A stretch of DNA of 64,000 nt from CAVTYH01 sp963773875 (GCA_963773875.1 CAVZCV010000011.1:91264-155263); one strand, 5' to 3'; shown: positions 17,958 to 29,098, counted from the first letter of the stretch. Numbers and translations: made by a program. Notes: a model not told the origin generated them from the letters alone.

Positions 17958-18165
17958 CGGAAAGTTCTCCTTGCTGATTCGGATGTGCCAATCATGCCAT
18001 CAATAGAGCCCAGTTCCGCGGCGAACCGCAAGAGAGGGGGATGACCAATCCTGGCGATACAAGCCGAAACGATCGGGCAAACCGCACCTAATGAACTACA
18101 TGCTAGGGTTTCCGGATTGAACTGCCCGCCCGCAATCCCACCTCAGATCATCCCACCGGTCAAAC

Positions 18166-21100
18166 ATGTTTTTCAAGAAATCGACGCGCCCCACGCGGAA
18201 AAACCGCTCTCGACGCCCCTTTCGAATTGAGCGCTTGGAAGAGCGCACGGTGCTGAGCGCTTTTTCGGTGGTGAATTTGAACGATCACGGCACTGGCTCG
18301 CTGCGCAAAGCGATTCTCGACGCCAACAAACACCCCGGCGCCGACGTGATCAACTTCAACATCACGGGCATCATCACGCTCACCAGCGGCGGCGCTACCG
18401 AAGATTACCGATCGGGTCGATATCGACGGAACGTCAGCGCCGGGCTTTTCCGGCGCCGCTCGTGGAAATCAACAATAATGGATTCAATGGGCTGGTGTTC
18501 AAATCGAAAGCGACCGGCTCCGTGCTCAGTTCTTTGTCTATCGTCAACGCGAAAGGTTCGGGCGTGACGCTGGATGGCAGCCGGGGCACGATCATCGTCG
18601 GCAACTATATTGGCCTTGCGCTCGATGGATCGACCATTGCCGGCAATCGCGGCAACGGTTTGGAACTGAAGAACGCCACTGCGAACACGATCGGCGGCAT
18701 TGCGGCGCAGGATCGCAATGTGATTTCGGGCAATCGGCTCAATGGCGTGCTGCTCGATGGTTCAAGCAGCAACGCGGTATTCGGCAACTTCATTGGCACC
18801 GACGAGAGTGGGGCACTTGACCGCGGAAATTTGCTCAGCGGCATCGTGGTTACCAGCGGTTCGAAGACCAATGTCATTGGCGCCGACGGAGACGGCAACG
18901 TCATTTCCGGCAACGACGCGTATGGCGTATTGATTCAAAAGAATTCGCATGAAAACACCGTGCGCGATAACATCATCGGACTCGTCGCCACTGGCAATGC
19001 GGCGCTGGGCAATGCGCTCGACGGTCTGAAGATTCAGAATTCCAACCGCAATTTGATCGGCCAAGACGATCCAACGGCGGGCGTGACTTTCTATCCTTCG
19101 ACCGATGTGCTTTCGTCGCCGACGGTGAACGGTTGGCAGGGCATCCGCGGTGGCGACAGCGCAGGCCAGTACATCATTACCGGCACCGCCGGGGTCAATG
19201 CCTTGCTGTATGAGGGGCCACTGGACTCGCTGGGCACTGGTTATACGTTCTTGTATCAGACGAATAATCCGAACCAAACGATCGTCGAAACCACAGCATA
19301 TGGTCCAGACAATTTGGCCGGCAACGAAATCGGCATTGTGGGCACGTACAAGAACTCGGACTATGCGACCGCTGCGGTTGAGATCAATGGTTTCGTATTC
19401 CAAGGCACCACGGCTGATTTGGGCGACGCCTCCCATTACCAGACGATCGACTATCCTGGCGCTAAATACACATATGTGCACAGTCTGGCCAACGGTCTGG
19501 CGGTTGGGAATTACGACAGCGTACCGGATCATGGCAAAGGGAATTTGCCGTACGGTCCAGGGCACGCTTTCATTCACGATGTGAACAGCCACACGTTCCT
19601 GACCGACGTCGTGTTTCCGAATTCCAAGAGCAACACGGTTTACGGCATATGGCACAATAGCGGCTCGAGCTACACGCTAGTCGGCGGATTCAGCCCCGAC
19701 AACGTGAATAACTTTACGAACCAACGGCAACCAATCGGTAAAGCTTTCATTGTCGATTACGATTCCGCCACGGGAAAATTCACGCACTGGAAAGCGTTCG
19801 ATTATCCATTTGGCATCAACTTCGATACTCACTTTGAAGGCGTTAGCAGCGTGGAGGCCGGCGTTTACACACTGAGCGCCGATTCATTCCAGGCTGGGAC
19901 GAACAGTTTCAGCCAGGCATCGTTTGTCACCGTTCGCCGCAATGCGGATGGGTCGTTTGGCGCAAGCACGTGGACTCCCATCAGCTACGGCAGTGGAACA
20001 ATCACCAGCAACGACTCCGTTTACGGAAATGCGATTGTCGGCGTGGCGTTTGGCAATAACACAATCGCATCCTGGCAGGCAACGGTGCAAACCGAGTTTC
20101 ATCTTTCGAACGTGATTAGCGGCAATGGCGGCAACGGAATATCGCTAGTGGGCGCGAACGACAACCAGATTGCGATGAATTACATCGGGACCGATTCCAC
20201 GGGACTCGTGGATTTGGGCAATCAAGCAAGCGGAATCGCGATGAGCGGTGGCGCCAATGGAAACATGATCGGCGGGGTTGTCAGCGGCGGCAACAGTCCG
20301 ACCAACGGATCATTCGTGCAACCGCCGCTGGGCAATGTGATTTCCGGCAACGATGCTTATGGCGTCTTCATCTTCGATCATGCCAGCGATAATCAATTGA
20401 GCGGCAACTTCATCGGCACCGAGGCACAGGCAATGCTGCGCTGGGGAACCAGCTGGATGGCGTGGCCATTCAAAATGCTAACGGCAATTCGCTCATCGGC
20501 TGCACATTCGTGCAAGATCCGTTTGTGTATTACAACGTGATCAGCGGCAACGGCGGCAATGGGTTGCGCGTGACGAATGCCGATAATACGACGATTCAAG
20601 GCAATTTCCTCGGCCTGGGCGCCGATAACAGCACGGCGGTAGGCAACGCACTTAATGGCGTGGTGGTCGAAGGCAATTCCGCACACACCGTCATGGGCGG
20701 TCCAATTCCGCTGGGCAACGTTGATGCCGCGAACGGCTTGAACGGCATCGTGCTCAAAGATACCGCCAGTTTCTTTACTTCGTACAACACGTTCTGTGGC
20801 ATCGCGGCGTTCACCGCCGCGACGACGCTCGGCAACGGCGCGAATGGAATGCTCGTTACCTCCACAGGCGGCCATAACCTGCTTCGCACCAATGTGGTCT
20901 CCGAGAACGATGAAGATGGCATCGAGATTTCGGCGCAGCCCGCGATGTCGACATCGTCGGCAACATCGTCGGTCTGAACTGGAACGGCACCGCTTTGATG
21001 GGGAACGGTGCAACCGGCATCGAAGTGGCCGGCAGCCGCACACGACATCATCATCGGCGGCCCACAACCGACATTTAATGTGATTCCACAGAATACGATT

Positions 21101-21946
21101 TCCGGAAATACGCAGAACGGGATCAATATTGGCGGAACTGCACACGACATTTTCGTCAATCACAGCTACATCGGCACCGGCATTGATGGCCTAACGGCAT
21201 TGGGCAATGTGGCAAGTGGTATCAGTATCGCGGGTGGGGCCTACTCAGTTACGATCGGTTCGACCGATCCGAACTTGCGAACCGTGATCGCCGGCAATGG
21301 CGGCAACGGAATTTCGCTCAACGGTACACACGACAATACGGTATTGGGCGCGTACATTGGCGTCGACCGCACGGGAGTGGTTGCTGTAGGAAACGGTGGC
21401 GACGGAATTAACATCGTCGCGAGCAGCAACAATCTATTCGGCGGTACAGCCAGCGAAGACCAAAACACAATTGCGAACAACGCCGCCAGCGGCATCCTCG
21501 TTCAATCGCGCAATGGCAACACGATTTTGCACAATTCGATTTACGCCAATGCCGCGCCGGGAATTAGCCTGTCGGCCGGCGCGAATCACGATCAGGCCGC
21601 ACCGCACCTAACCTCTGTGCAAGTTCTTTCGTCTACAATTCGTGTTTCAGGCACGCTCGACAGCACACCGAACACTGCCTTCACGATCGAATTGTTTGCT
21701 ACGAGCACCTCCGGTGCCCAAGGTCGATATTTCCTCGGCGTCCTGGAAGCGAAGACCAATCCGGCCGGGCACGCCACGTTTACGTTCACGGGTGCACTTC
21801 CGCCGGCCGGTGCGAACTTCATTACCGCGACAGCGACCGATTTAAGCTTCGCCAAGTATTTGCAAGGAATGCCCGGCGGATTGCGCCGCATTTCCGATGT
21901 GGTCGGCGGCGGCAATACGTCGGAATTCTCGAACGCTGTTAGCTAA
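18166..21946 (+). CDS. Giant beta-helix surface protein with LEERTVL signal, several frame breaks
   Basis: The N-terminus (FRIERLEERTVLSAFSVVNL) is the planctomycete surface-protein sorting motif, followed by NDHGTGSLRKAILDAN, the usual lead into right-handed beta-helix (NosD-like) repeats. Repeats of the form VISGNGGNGI / NYIGTDSTGLVDLGN run to the end, closing with ITATATDLS and GNTSEFSNAVS. Coherent reading requires frame shifts near 18393 and 18455 (both +1), 20424 and 20935 (both -1), and 21033 (+1). Between about 19060 and 20105 the repeats are interrupted by a different domain of about 340 residues rich in Tyr, Gly and Asp (YTYVHSLANGLAVGNY, HAFIHDVNSHTFLTDV). The corrected protein is about 1260 residues and probably cell-surface. 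Because five breaks fall in one gene, real decay is possible. Confidence 0.75.
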
Positions 21947-21966
21947 CTGGAACGGCAGCAATCGGA

Positions 21967-23076
21967 TTAATGCTCCGACTCACCCGGATTTTCCGGCACG
22001 CCGGGGTCGTCGAGAATTTGCACGGCGCTGGCGGGGCCGAGGTTCGTCCAATCTTGCAGCACCCAAACGACTTTCTTGTCAGGCGTGACTTCGACGAGTT
22101 GCGGTCCTTTGCCATTGCCGCCGCGTGAGCAAACGATTGTGTTGCCATTGGCTAGCCGAGTGCAGGTCTGCGTGTTGATGTAGCGGTATTGCTCCGGCAG
22201 ATCCTCGGGCTTCAGCTGCCAGACGATTTTCTTATCGGGGCTGACTTCGATCTGCGATTTGCCCGATTCATTCGTGATGAGCGTGTTGCCATTCTTCAAT
22301 CGAATTGCCGCCCACGGCGAGAACTTTTCGCCTTCTTTGAAGGTGTCGGCATCAGGGAACGACCAAATTTCGTTGAAGTCTTTGTCGTACTCAATCACTT
22401 TGTGCATATTTAAAAACGGCACGAGATACGTTCCCTTCGCCGTGTAGCGCACGCGGCGAAATTGCGGATGAACCGTTTTCGGATCGGGCGGCTCGATGGC
22501 CGGCAGCGCGTGATCGACTTCCACGGCGTTCGTCTTAATGTTCACGACTTTCAGCTTCGGCGGCAGCCCGTTCTCGATGAATAGCACTTTGTCGAGTCCA
22601 ATCGGCTGGCAGGCGTGGATTTCGGTTCCCTTCGGCGCATCGTATCGCCACACGACTTCTTTCTTCGGCGTGATTTCCGCAATGTACTGCATGCGCGTAA
22701 ACAAAATATTGCCGTTGGAGAGCATCCAAACGTCGTCGTATTCATTGCCCTTGCCGGTGGAATACGTCCAGATGACTTTGCCGTCGTTCACCAAAAACAT
22801 CTTGTTGTACCCTTCGCCGATATAGAGCATCGGATGTTCGGCGAGGCCCTTGCCAGGCAGACCGGCGGGAGTTTGGCCATCGAACTTTCGCGCCGCAACT
22901 TCTTCCTCCGCCGGCCCAAGAGCCGGCACGTCGGCGGCGGTGAACCGATCGAGAATTTTCATCAGCGGCTTGGAGTCCGCTGGCTTTGTATTCTCCGCTG
23001 CACGAACTGGGTCACTGAGAATGAGAAGCGACGCAGCGATAACGAACGTTCCGCCTGCGAACTTTGCGAGTTGCAT
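21967..23076 (-). CDS. Secreted beta-propeller-like (PQQ/arylsulfotransferase-type) protein
   Basis: 369 residues with a signal peptide (MQLAKFAGGTFVIAASLLIL ... VRA). The mature part shows repeated blades: HPMLYIGEGYNKMFLVNDGK, WTYSTGKGNEYDDVWMLSNG, FTRMQYIAEITPKKEVVWRY, NGNTLITNESGKSQIEVSPD and NGNTIVCSRGGNGK with DKKVVWVLQ. The D-K-K-V-V-W and N-G-N-T-L motifs are those of PQQ-like and ASST-like propellers. No catalytic His of arylsulfotransferases stands out, so a binding or scaffold role is as likely as an enzyme. It converges on the beta-helix gene. Confidence 0.8.
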   Translation of the reverse strand: MQLAKFAGGTFVIAASLLILSDPVRAAENTKPADSKPLMKILDRFTAADVPALGPAEEEVAARKFDGQTPAGLPGKGLAEHPMLYIGEGYNKMFLVNDGKVIWTYSTGKGNEYDDVWMLSNGNILFTRMQYIAEITPKKEVVWRYDAPKGTEIHACQPIGLDKVLFIENGLPPKLKVVNIKTNAVEVDHALPAIEPPDPKTVHPQFRRVRYTAKGTYLVPFLNMHKVIEYDKDFNEIWSFPDADTFKEGEKFSPWAAIRLKNGNTLITNESGKSQIEVSPDKKIVWQLKPEDLPEQYRYINTQTCTRLANGNTIVCSRGGNGKGPQLVEVTPDKKVVWVLQDWTNLGPASAVQILDDPGVPENPGESEH

Positions 23077-23256
23077 ATCCGTTTCCCCCGGGTTTGAACT
23101 GGATCGATCGAACGACCAGCGAATAATCTAACGGCGCAGTGCCGCAAGATCAAAGTTATTGGCCAGAAGTTCGTCGAGAATTTCAAAGTTCAACTTTCGG
23201 GCATTCGACCAATTGTTTACAAACAGCGGCTTGCAATCATTCCCGCGGGAGCGCGT

Positions 23257-23973
23257 ATGTCGCACGATTTGTCCATTTCCAGCATCAAGCAGACGTTCGA
23301 AGATTGGGCGATGTATGAGGCCGTGATCGCCCATAATTACATGTTCCACAACGAATTGGCGCGAAGCTTGAATGCCATCGCAGCCGCGGCAGCTGCAGAG
23401 TTTGACGAATTACAGATTCTCGATCTCGGCTGCGGCGATTCTTGGCTTGCCACGCACGCATTTCGAAATTCGCTGGTCGCTCACTATCAAGGCGTCGATC
23501 TTTCCGAATCGGCCATCGAACGTGCCCGGGGGAACACGATGTTTTGGAATTCGCGCGCGACGGTAACGGCCGGCAATCTGGTTGAATTCGTGGCCGCGCA
23601 GATGGCGGGCAGCGCCAATTTCGTGTTGGCCAGCAACTCGCTGCACCATTTTCTTGCCGATCGCAAAGCCGAAATCGTGCAGCATTGCGCTCGCATCCTT
23701 ACGATCGGCGGGCGCTTGTGCTGGATCGACCCTGTGCGATTCAAAGATGAAACGCGAGACGGGTATCTCGAAAGGCTCACACAGATCATGCGACGCGATT
23801 GGATTGGCCTCTCCGACGAACAGCGCAGCCGCGGCATAAAACACGTGTTGGAATCAGACTATCCTGAAACCGCCAGCACAATGTTGGGCATCGCGGAATC
23901 CAGCGGCTTTAAAATCGGCGATCGCTTCATCGAGAACGACCTCTTTGGCGGCTGGGAGTTTATCAAGATCTGA
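23257..23973 (+). CDS. Class I SAM-dependent methyltransferase
   Basis: 238 residues from ATG 23257 with GGGAG upstream. Motif I is ILDLGCGDSWLATHAF near residue 55, motif II YQGVDLSESAIERA, and FVLASNSLHHFLADRK is motif IV, followed by RILTIGGRLCWID (motif V/VI). This is a small-molecule-type methyltransferase; the substrate is not indicated. It is divergent from the propeller gene and convergent with the kinase gene. Confidence 0.88.
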   Translation: MSHDLSISSIKQTFEDWAMYEAVIAHNYMFHNELARSLNAIAAAAAAEFDELQILDLGCGDSWLATHAFRNSLVAHYQGVDLSESAIERARGNTMFWNSRATVTAGNLVEFVAAQMAGSANFVLASNSLHHFLADRKAEIVQHCARILTIGGRLCWIDPVRFKDETRDGYLERLTQIMRRDWIGLSDEQRSRGIKHVLESDYPETASTMLGIAESSGFKIGDRFIENDLFGGWEFIKI

Positions 23974-23992
23974 TTATAGGCCGAATGCGACC

Positions 23993-24868
23993 TCACTTCG
24001 CCGCCTCCTCGCTTTTCACACCCGTGATCGCCATCAAGAAGCGTTCCATGGTTGGGCAACGATCTTCGGCCTTCTGTTCCAAGCACCACATAATGGCTTT
24101 GGCCAGCTGTTCATTGATTTTTGGCCGACGCTCGCGGATGTCGACCGGCGGAACCTGGTCGTGCTCGAGCGCCGCCATGCCGTCGACGCCACGCGTCCAA
24201 GGCAGATCAAACGTCATCACTTCATAGGCGGTAACGCCGAAAGCAAACACATCGACGCGCTGATCGGTCTTTTTGCGGCGCACAATTTCCGGCGACATGT
24301 AATTTGGCGTGCCAGTGCGATTGCCGGGCTGCTGGAACTCCGGCTTGGCGGGAAGCGTGAGGCCGAAATCAATCAGCGTCACCCGATCGAATGTCGGCGA
24401 GACCATAAAGTTTCGAGGGCAGACATCGCGGTGAATAAATCCCGCCTTGTGTACCGCAGCCAAGGCTTCCGCCATGCTGCGGATGATAAAAAGTCGTTTG
24501 CCATTGAGCTGCTGACTGCGACTGGCCAAGAGCGAATTCAATCCTGGTCCTTCCAAATACTCCAGCACAATATATTGCTTGCCGCTCAGGGCAGTACCGG
24601 TATCGAGCGTTTTGACAATGTTCGGATGATTGAGCGCTTTGCCAATTTCCGCTTCGCTGGGCTTGCCGAGGTTTTTGAAACGGCTTTCGACAATGCTAAC
24701 TTTGTCGGGATCAAGAACCTTTAAGCCAACGACCTGTCCCGTTTTGCGATCGCGGGCTTTGAAAAAGCTCGACATCGTTCCGGAAATTGTTTCGCGCAAC
24801 AGTTCATAACGCGAATCCAGGTCGGTTTTACTGGAGAGGAGCGATAGGAAATTGTCGAACAAGCCCAT
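23993..24868 (-). CDS. Serine/threonine protein kinase
   Basis: 291 residues, essentially a bare Hanks-type kinase domain. The nucleotide-binding Lys is in VVGLKVLDP, the catalytic loop is FIHRDVCPRNFMV (HRD with an unusual VCPRN), the metal loop is LIDFGLTLP, and the activation segment ends in GTPNYMSPEIV. No transmembrane or sensor extension is present, so it is probably soluble. It is followed downstream on the same strand only by non-coding sequence. The GGDEF gene lies 87 bases upstream in the same orientation, so a common transcript is possible. Confidence 0.92.
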   Translation of the reverse strand: MGLFDNFLSLLSSKTDLDSRYELLRETISGTMSSFFKARDRKTGQVVGLKVLDPDKVSIVESRFKNLGKPSEAEIGKALNHPNIVKTLDTGTALSGKQYIVLEYLEGPGLNSLLASRSQQLNGKRLFIIRSMAEALAAVHKAGFIHRDVCPRNFMVSPTFDRVTLIDFGLTLPAKPEFQQPGNRTGTPNYMSPEIVRRKKTDQRVDVFAFGVTAYEVMTFDLPWTRGVDGMAALEHDQVPPVDIRERRPKINEQLAKAIMWCLEQKAEDRCPTMERFLMAITGVKSEEAAK

Positions 24869-24955
24869 AGCATTTCACTGTAAATGCGCAGCGGCGCAGT
24901 GACAAGACAGTGATTGCTTGTGCTTGCGGTATCGCTTGCTGATGTGCAAGCTCGG

Positions 24956-25963
24956 CTAACGTGGCAATTTCTTTCGCAGAAGATGTGTGCCATCCTCGGC
25001 CGGTTCTCGGATGGGATCATCGAAGGCGGTGAATGTGCCGCCGCCAAGTGCTTTAGCACGATACATCGCTGCATCTGCCCGAGCGATCAAGTCTAACGCG
25101 GAAAGACCGCCGTCGCTCGCCCCTGCGATGCCGATACTCGCACCCACGCTGACGGCGCCTAATAATCCATCAATTGCCAGCGGCGGTTGTAATCGCTCAA
25201 CAATTCGCTCTGCGACGCGGGCCGCATCTTCAGGCTGCTCCAGGTCGTCAAGCAAAATTGTGAACTCATCGCCGTCGCGCCGGGCCACCATATCTTGCGG
25301 CCGAACAGCTTCAACGAGCCTTTGCGCCGCGGCAACCAGCACTTGATCGCCGGCGATGTGGCCGAAGCGATCGTTGATTTCTTTGAACCGATCGAGGTCG
25401 ACAAACAGCACGGCGAAATGGTAGTTCGATTTACCGGCGCGCTTGATCGCGCGCTCCAGTCGACGCTCAAACAGTCGGCGGTTGGCAAGCCGTGTAAGCG
25501 GATCGTGAAATGCGTCATTCAGCGCATCGTGAGCCGCACCTGAATCGATCTGCAAGCTGCTTCTCAGCCCTCGGATCACCAATGCACAATCCGAACTGTT
25601 GGCCGGTGTTGTTTGCTCGTCGTCTGAAAGTGCAATGAGTTGCACTTCGACGTTAATGCGGCTGTCCTCCGGTCCAACGAGCGCAGTTCGCATAATCGGG
25701 GAGCCAATCGATCCGTCGCCTGCGGACAACCGAGTGGGAATCTCTAGATCGGGAAGTAGATCAGCGAGGGTAATTTCCGAGCGTTCCGGAAATCGCAACC
25801 GAACCCAGTCCGCGGCCGCCGAGTTTAGCGCTGCAAGATTTGTATTCGAAAGACTGAACAGAAAAATAGGATCCAAAAGTGCGCCGACAATGGACCGTAA
25901 TATTGCGGTGTCCGCGCTTCGCGGCAGACTGTTTCGCACTTCACTCGCGGCTGGTGCGTTCAT
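24956..25963 (-). CDS. GGDEF diguanylate cyclase with N-terminal sensor region
   Basis: 335 residues. The C-terminal half is a GGDEF domain: DPLTRLANRRLFERRL start, FAVLFVDLDRFKEINDRFGH metal-binding strand, and ARRDGDEFTILLDD, where the signature is DGDEF instead of GGDEF. An inhibitory I-site RPQD lies five residues before it. The N-terminal 150 residues look PAS-like (DPIFLFSLSNTNLAALN ... DLEIPTRL), with no transmembrane helix. It should make cyclic di-GMP if the Asp for Gly change is tolerated. Its position upstream of the polysaccharide locus (divergent, about 380 bases) fits control of matrix synthesis, by inference. Confidence 0.88.
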   Translation of the reverse strand: MNAPAASEVRNSLPRSADTAILRSIVGALLDPIFLFSLSNTNLAALNSAAADWVRLRFPERSEITLADLLPDLEIPTRLSAGDGSIGSPIMRTALVGPEDSRINVEVQLIALSDDEQTTPANSSDCALVIRGLRSSLQIDSGAAHDALNDAFHDPLTRLANRRLFERRLERAIKRAGKSNYHFAVLFVDLDRFKEINDRFGHIAGDQVLVAAAQRLVEAVRPQDMVARRDGDEFTILLDDLEQPEDAARVAERIVERLQPPLAIDGLLGAVSVGASIGIAGASDGGLSALDLIARADAAMYRAKALGGGTFTAFDDPIREPAEDGTHLLRKKLPR

Positions 25964-26342
25964 GGTTAGCTATGCATTTAATAAGCGTTTTCTAATCATC
26001 TTGCAACACTTCAGGCGAAAACTGCACTTAAGAGGGGTAAGCGACAGTTTCGCCTGCTCTTTCGGCAACTTCTGTCCACATTTGTTGCATCCATCAAATG
26101 TCGCCGTCTAAGCGAGATTACGGTGATGCGGGCTGCAAGGGTTGAACTGCTTCTTGCGGATAGTCGTAGTAACGAGCAACAGTTCTCGTTCTTTCTTCTC
26201 CGAAGACAAAGCTTTTTTTCTTGCCCCACTTGCTGACCAATTATAATCGGAGTCATCATGTGGATCCCCGACTGGCGGGGGCGGCACTTTTTTTGCAGTG
26301 GCCGCAGACAATTCCGAAGCAAGGCAGGAATGGGCCAATTCG
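25964..26342. other. Intergenic region between GGDEF and polysaccharide locus
   Basis: About 380 bases separating the divergent GGDEF gene and the chain-length gene. It should hold the promoters of both. Minus-strand open frames exist (about 26108-26338) but look like random sequence. An alternative GTG start of the chain-length gene lies at 26298. Confidence 0.5.
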
Positions 26343-27857
26343 ATGATCGTTGCATCTAGACCGGATCATAGTCTGCGCGAAGCGGTTCGCGTACCCTGGC
26401 GGCACAAAGGCAAGGCACTTCTTTTCTTCTTCGGGGTAGTGGGTGCTGGCGTTGCTGCCACCCTCTTGATGCCGAAGACCTATCGGTCAGAAGGCAAGTT
26501 GCTGTTGCGGCTTGGTCGGGAGAATATGTCGCTCGATCCGACGGCCACGATGGGCAATGCGCCTGTCGTAACCTTCCAGCAAACGCGCGAGAATGAAACA
26601 AACTCCGTTATCGAAATCATCCGTAGCCGTGGCACACTGGAGAAAACTGTCGACGCCATTGGGCCAGCGGCTATTCTTGGGCTTGGCGAAATCAATGCGG
26701 ATTCAATCGACCGGACAAGCGCCAGCGCTGCAGATCTATCCGCTGCTGACCGCGACGATGCCATCCGCAAACTGAGCCGCTCGCTCGATGTCGAGGCGGT
26801 GCGCAAATCGAATGTTGTGCAAATCACCTGCGATTCGAGTAGCCCGCAGACGGCGCAGGCGATCGTGAACAAGTTAATCGCCGTGTATTTGGACGAACAT
26901 ATCCGACTGAATCGCACTCCCGGCGGACAAGAGTTTCTCGCCGAGCAAACCAGCAGTATGCGAGAGAGGCTGAAAGAGAAAGAGGACGCGCTGCGGAAAT
27001 TGACAGATGAAACCGGCCTCACAGAACCAGACGGTCGAAAAAACATCGTCGTGACGCGAATTGGTCGGCTGGAAGACGAACTGCTGCAGACCTCTAGCGA
27101 ATTGACGGCCACTGAAGCGGAGGTCAAGCGATTGCAAGAGCAGTTGAAATCGCTGCCGGCCACTGAAGTGACTGAGGAAACGGTCGGCTTTGCCAACGAA
27201 GCGGCCGATCTGATGCGCAATCAGCTCTACAGTTTGCAGATGAAAGAGCAAGATTTAGCCACAAAATTTACCGACGATCATCCACAACTGCAGCAAGTCC
27301 GCCGCCAAATTGCCGAAGCGCAGGCAGTGCTCGACAAGCAAGATCCGGCGCGCACGCAAACCAAAAAAGGCGTCAGCAAGCCGCACGAAGAAGTGAAGCT
27401 TCAATTGCTCAAGCAAGAACCGGTGCTGGCTGCACTGCGTGCGAAACATACGCAAATCAAGTCGCAACTCGAATCAGAACGTGGTGCGCTTGAAAAACTA
27501 AATGCCGACGAATTGGCGGTTGCTCGACTGCAGCGTGAAGTTCAAATCGAAGAATCAAATTATAGGAAATACTCCGATAGCCTGGAGCAAGCCCGAATCG
27601 ACGGAGCCATGGCCCAACAGGGTAAGTCGAACATTAGCATCGTACAGGCGGCAACGCTCGACCTGCAACCGGTGAGGCCCAAGGTGCTGTTTAATATTGC
27701 CCTGGCGGTCATCGTCGGAGTATTGGGCGGAATCGGCTTAACCTATGTGGCCGAGTCGCTGCGCGAACCCGGTCCGGCCATGCGTGAGCCTGACCATCAT
27801 CTGGAATTACCCACCGTCGCAGCATCGCGCCGCGCTGAAGTGAGTGGAATTCGTTAA
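26343..27857 (+). CDS. Wzz/GumC-type polysaccharide chain-length/export protein
   Basis: About 504 residues from ATG 26343 (GTG 26298 would add 15). The layout is a Wzz N-terminal segment with a first membrane helix (KALLFFFGVVGAGVAATLLM), a periplasmic domain beginning YRSEGKLLLRLGRE, long coiled-coil helices (about residues 200-400), and a C-terminal second membrane helix (VLFNIALAVIVGVLGGIGLT) preceded by QPVRPK, the conserved P-rich motif. There is no Walker motif, so this is the copolymerase without fused tyrosine kinase. It is the first gene of the rightward polysaccharide locus, where it should set chain length or bridge to the export channel. Confidence 0.92.
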   Translation: MIVASRPDHSLREAVRVPWRHKGKALLFFFGVVGAGVAATLLMPKTYRSEGKLLLRLGRENMSLDPTATMGNAPVVTFQQTRENETNSVIEIIRSRGTLEKTVDAIGPAAILGLGEINADSIDRTSASAADLSAADRDDAIRKLSRSLDVEAVRKSNVVQITCDSSSPQTAQAIVNKLIAVYLDEHIRLNRTPGGQEFLAEQTSSMRERLKEKEDALRKLTDETGLTEPDGRKNIVVTRIGRLEDELLQTSSELTATEAEVKRLQEQLKSLPATEVTEETVGFANEAADLMRNQLYSLQMKEQDLATKFTDDHPQLQQVRRQIAEAQAVLDKQDPARTQTKKGVSKPHEEVKLQLLKQEPVLAALRAKHTQIKSQLESERGALEKLNADELAVARLQREVQIEESNYRKYSDSLEQARIDGAMAQQGKSNISIVQAATLDLQPVRPKVLFNIALAVIVGVLGGIGLTYVAESLREPGPAMREPDHHLELPTVAASRRAEVSGIR

Positions 27858-27975
27858 CACGAGAATCAGCGGCGTTTCGAGGAAGAACGCTGTGCCTGCC
27901 AAGGAAGTCTGCCACACTGCTTGTCGTCCAAGTTCGTACTGCTTCATATGATTTTTTCATCGTTGAAACTTGACC

Positions 27976-29098
27976 ATGACGTTTTCGAATCTTTCGTTTG
28001 TTATTCGAAGGTTGGCTCGCCGCAATAAGTCGCCCTGGAAACATCGTCTGCTTTCGGTTCGTCACTTTCGGCGTCTATTGCGCGCGAACGAGCCCGCAGC
28101 GATCGTAGCGGCGATCGGTTTTCGCTGCTCGTGTTTGCAGTTCATCCGGGCGTCGAATTGGAACGAATGCACTCGCAGTTGACCGCCGCGCTTCGCCGCC
28201 GTTTGCGATCAACCGATGAAGTTGGTTGGTTCGACGCCAAATGCATTGGTGTCGTTCTGCCAGCAACACCGCCGCGGGGCGCTTGGAAATTGGCCGACGA
28301 TATTTGCCGAAATTGGCACGAAAGTCCATCGCCGTTGTGCCACGTATATTGTTACCCGTCGGACACGGCTCAGCTCGACGAATCGATCAAGCACCGCCGG
28401 CGAACCGATCGCCGCGATGAAATGAGCGCCAACGACGCGATACCGAATCGGCGCAAGTCAGATCCAGAAGCCGATGCACTGGAACCACTACTCGCGCAGG
28501 AAATGCCCAGTTGGAAACGAGTGCTCGATATTTTTGGAGCCATCATCGGGCTGGCCGTGCTCTCGCCGATTTTTCTCCTGATCGCTCTGGCAGTGAAACT
28601 AACTTCGCCTGGGCCGATTTTGTTTCGTCAGCAGCGCACAGGCGCGCGGGTCTTCCGTTTGTGATGTACAAGTTTCGTTCAATGATTAGCGATGCGGAGT
28701 CGCTGAAATCGCAACTTATGGAATTGAACGAACAAGACGGCCCGGCATTCAAAATTACCGCCGATCCCCGCGTCACCCGTCTCGGGCGTTTCCTTCGGGA
28801 TACGAGCCTCGATGAACTGCCGCAACTTTGGAATGTTCTGCGTGGGGAAATGTCGCTGGTTGGTCCGCGCCCCTTGCCTTGCGATGAATCGGATGCTTGC
28901 CTTGGCTGGCAAAAACGCCGATTGGATGTGACGCCTGGTCTGACATGCATATGGCAGGTCAAGGGCCGCTCTCAAGTGACGTTCAATGAATGGGTCCGGA
29001 TGGATTTGCAATACGTGGGCCGCCGCTCGTTGTGGCAGGATCTCAAAATCTTGATTAGCACTGTGCCCGCCGTATTGCAGCGGCGTGGCGCGAAATGA
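27976..29098 (+). CDS. Initiating sugar-phosphate transferase (WcaJ/EpsL-type), frame broken
   Basis: The C-terminal two thirds is a bacterial sugar transferase: a membrane segment (VLDIFGAIIGLAVLSPIFLL), KLTSPGPILFRQQR, KFRSM, DEQDGPAF-like stretch, FLRDTSLDELPQLWNVLRGE, VGPRPLP and LTCIWQVKGRS. It should transfer a hexose-1-phosphate to undecaprenyl phosphate to start the repeat unit. Near 28648-28656 one base must be restored to join RTGARG to LPFVMYKF. The N-terminal region (RSDRSGDRFSLLVFAVH onwards, 28.0-28.4 kb) is a soluble extension resembling a GGDEF-like remnant; its start is unclear because the frame also breaks near 28090. ATG 27976 is my best guess. The stop overlaps the next ATG by four bases. 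Confidence 0.8.

Noticed and set aside
18762..19655. Minus-strand open frame of 297 codons in the beta-helix gene
   Set aside because: Antisense of repeat sequence, Arg/Val/Ala-rich without features.
26011..26355. Minus-strand open frames upstream of the chain-length gene
   Set aside because: Composition looks random, no recognisable motif; lies in the promoter area of two divergent genes.
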